Source: DASZZY01 sp036260395 (GTDB lineage: Bacteria; Actinomycetota; UBA4738; CALAEC01). Taken from it: a stretch of 7,111 nt of DNA. The DNA lies in contig DASZZY010000025.1 in the NCBI GenBank assembly GCA_036260395.1, forward strand, positions 1 to 7,111, read 5' to 3'. Positions 6,243-7,111 of this stretch are shown piece after piece. Position numbers and translations under genes: made by a program. Positions within the stretch are counted from its first letter, which is position 1. The number at the start of each line of letters is the position of its first letter. A model generated the notes under the pieces. It was not told the DNA's origin. It searched no databases and saw only the letters and a list, made by a program, of their open reading frames with translations.

Positions 6243-6842
6243 ATGGGTCCCCGCAAGCTGGGGGTCATGGGGGGAACCTTCGATCCCATCCACTACGGGC
6301 ACCTCGTCACCGCCGAGGAGGCCCTGTGGCAGTTCGGCCTCGACCAGGTGCTCTTCGTGCCCACCGGCCAGCCATGGATGAAGGAGGACCGCGACGTGAG
6401 CCCGCCCGAGGACCGGTACCTGATGACGGTCATCGCGTCCTCCAGCAACCCGAACTTCGCCGTCTCCCGAGTGGAGATCGACCGGGGCGGCCCGACCTAC
6501 ACCGTCGACACCCTCCGCACCCTCCAGGAGGGCTACGGGGAGAAGACCGAGCTGTTCTTCATCACCGGCGCCGACGCGATGCTGGAGATCTTCCACTGGA
6601 AGGACGCCGACGAGGCCCTCGACCTGGCGCACTTCATCGCCGCCACGCGGCCGGGCTACGACATCGCGCGGTTCGAGGCCGAGGCCCCCGACCGCCACCC
6701 GCGCGTCTCGGTGATGAGCGTCCCGGCCCTGGCGATCTCCTCCACGGACATCCGGGGTCGGATCCGCGAGGGCCGCCCGATCCGGTACCTGGTGCCCGAG
6801 GGGGTCAAGACCTACATCGAGAAGGCGGGGCTCTACGCGTGA
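6243..6842 (+). CDS. nadD: Nicotinate-nucleotide adenylyltransferase
   Basis: Joins nicotinate mononucleotide and ATP to give deamido-NAD, a late step of NAD synthesis. The product of 199 residues is normal length. The nucleotidyltransferase signature GGTFDPIHYGH is at 10-20, followed by FVPTGQPWMK (38-47), a substrate-loop region typical of Actinomycetota, then FITGADAMLEIFHWK (106-120), ATRPGY (134-139) and the second nucleotide-binding motif ISSTDIR (165-171). The frame is open further upstream, but 6243 is the correct start: it places the GGTFDP motif right at the N-terminus as in the family, and the -10 TACAAT lies 6 nt before it. Its stop overlaps the next GTG by 4 bp. In many Actinomycetota nadD sits near rsfS and an LCP-family gene, which the right edge cuts off here. 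Confidence 0.96.
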   Translation: MGPRKLGVMGGTFDPIHYGHLVTAEEALWQFGLDQVLFVPTGQPWMKEDRDVSPPEDRYLMTVIASSSNPNFAVSRVEIDRGGPTYTVDTLRTLQEGYGEKTELFFITGADAMLEIFHWKDADEALDLAHFIAATRPGYDIARFEAEAPDRHPRVSVMSVPALAISSTDIRGRIREGRPIRYLVPEGVKTYIEKAGLYA

Positions 6843-7111
6843 GGACCAGGGACGACCTGTGGGACTGGGTGTGGGAGGAGGGGTGGGCGGACCCCGAGCT
6901 GGACGCCGATTTCGATGCCGCGGCCCGCCAGGAGCTCGAGGACTTCGAGGTCGACCTGTGGGAGGAGCCGGCCACGGCGGCTCCCGATGCGCCGGCCGGC
7001 GTGCTTGCCCCTCCGCCGGTCCGGGAGGCGGCGTCCGAGCCGATGGCGCCCCCGGCCGGGGCCGCTCCGCTCCCTCAGCCGGCCGTGCGCCCCGCGCCGG
7101 CGCCCCCGGTT
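6839..7111 (+). CDS. Unknown protein, N-terminal 91 codons; 3' end cut by window edge
   Basis: The frame begins at GTG 6839, sharing GTGA with the nadD stop, and stays open for 91 codons to the edge. Codon third positions are G/C-rich like its neighbours. The visible part has two sections. Residues 1-44 are acidic and rich in aromatic residues, with five tryptophans (W8, W10, W12, W16, W41); DLWDW at 6-10 is echoed by DLWEE at 39-43. Residues 45-91 are a Pro/Ala-rich, probably disordered linker. No membrane segment or signal peptide is seen yet. By position after nadD it could be the cytoplasmic N-terminal tail of a LytR-CpsA-Psr (LCP) cell-wall protein, since such tails are often Pro/Ala-rich and precede a membrane helix, but nothing visible proves it. 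A weak purine-rich stretch (6821-6830) is the only ribosome-binding candidate; coupling to nadD is likely. Confidence 0.72.
   Translation, partial: MRTRDDLWDWVWEEGWADPELDADFDAAARQELEDFEVDLWEEPATAAPDAPAGVLAPPPVREAASEPMAPPAGAAPLPQPAVRPAPAPPV

Overview
This is a G+C-rich stretch (about 70% by eye) with a standard chromosomal housekeeping layout, all on the + strand. The order is RNase E/G, rplU, rpmA, a small unknown gene, obgE, proB, proA, nadD, then the start of an unknown gene. The order, the L27 that begins directly at MAHKKG, and NadD sequence such as GQPWMK and the EDRYLMTVIA stretch point to Actinomycetota. I cannot place it to class. The long Lys/Ala/Pro tail on L21 suggests a lineage outside the best-studied Streptomyces and Mycobacterium types.

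Layout. Positions 2-1414 hold the 3' part of an RNase E/G gene whose reading frame is open to the left edge. It is followed closely by rplU (1424-2023), then rpmA (2051-2302) and a 63-codon unknown gene (2359-2550). Next come three genes joined by 4-bp ATGA overlaps: obgE (2590-3840), proB (3837-4943) and proA (4940-6184). After a 58-bp gap comes nadD (6243-6842), which shares a GTGA overlap with an ORF that runs off the right edge (6839-7111). No gene-free stretch exceeds 60 bp, and I see no RNA gene, mobile element, CRISPR array or clear terminator.

How the genes work together. RNase E/G, L21, L27 and Obg serve RNA processing and ribosome assembly. ProB and ProA carry out the first two dedicated steps of proline synthesis. 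NadD makes the dinucleotide in NAD synthesis. This is a growth-linked housekeeping cluster, not an accessory island.

The most notable signal is in how genes start. The four genes with no clear Shine-Dalgarno site (rpmA, the 63-aa gene, obgE, nadD) each have a TAnnnT -10-like hexamer ending 6 to 14 nt before the ATG, which suggests leaderless or near-leaderless transcripts. The other internal genes use a Shine-Dalgarno site or a stop/start overlap and lack the hexamer. I found no convincing undescribed multi-gene system. The remaining open points are small: the 63-aa gene, the L21 tail, and the Trp/acidic N-terminus of the last ORF.
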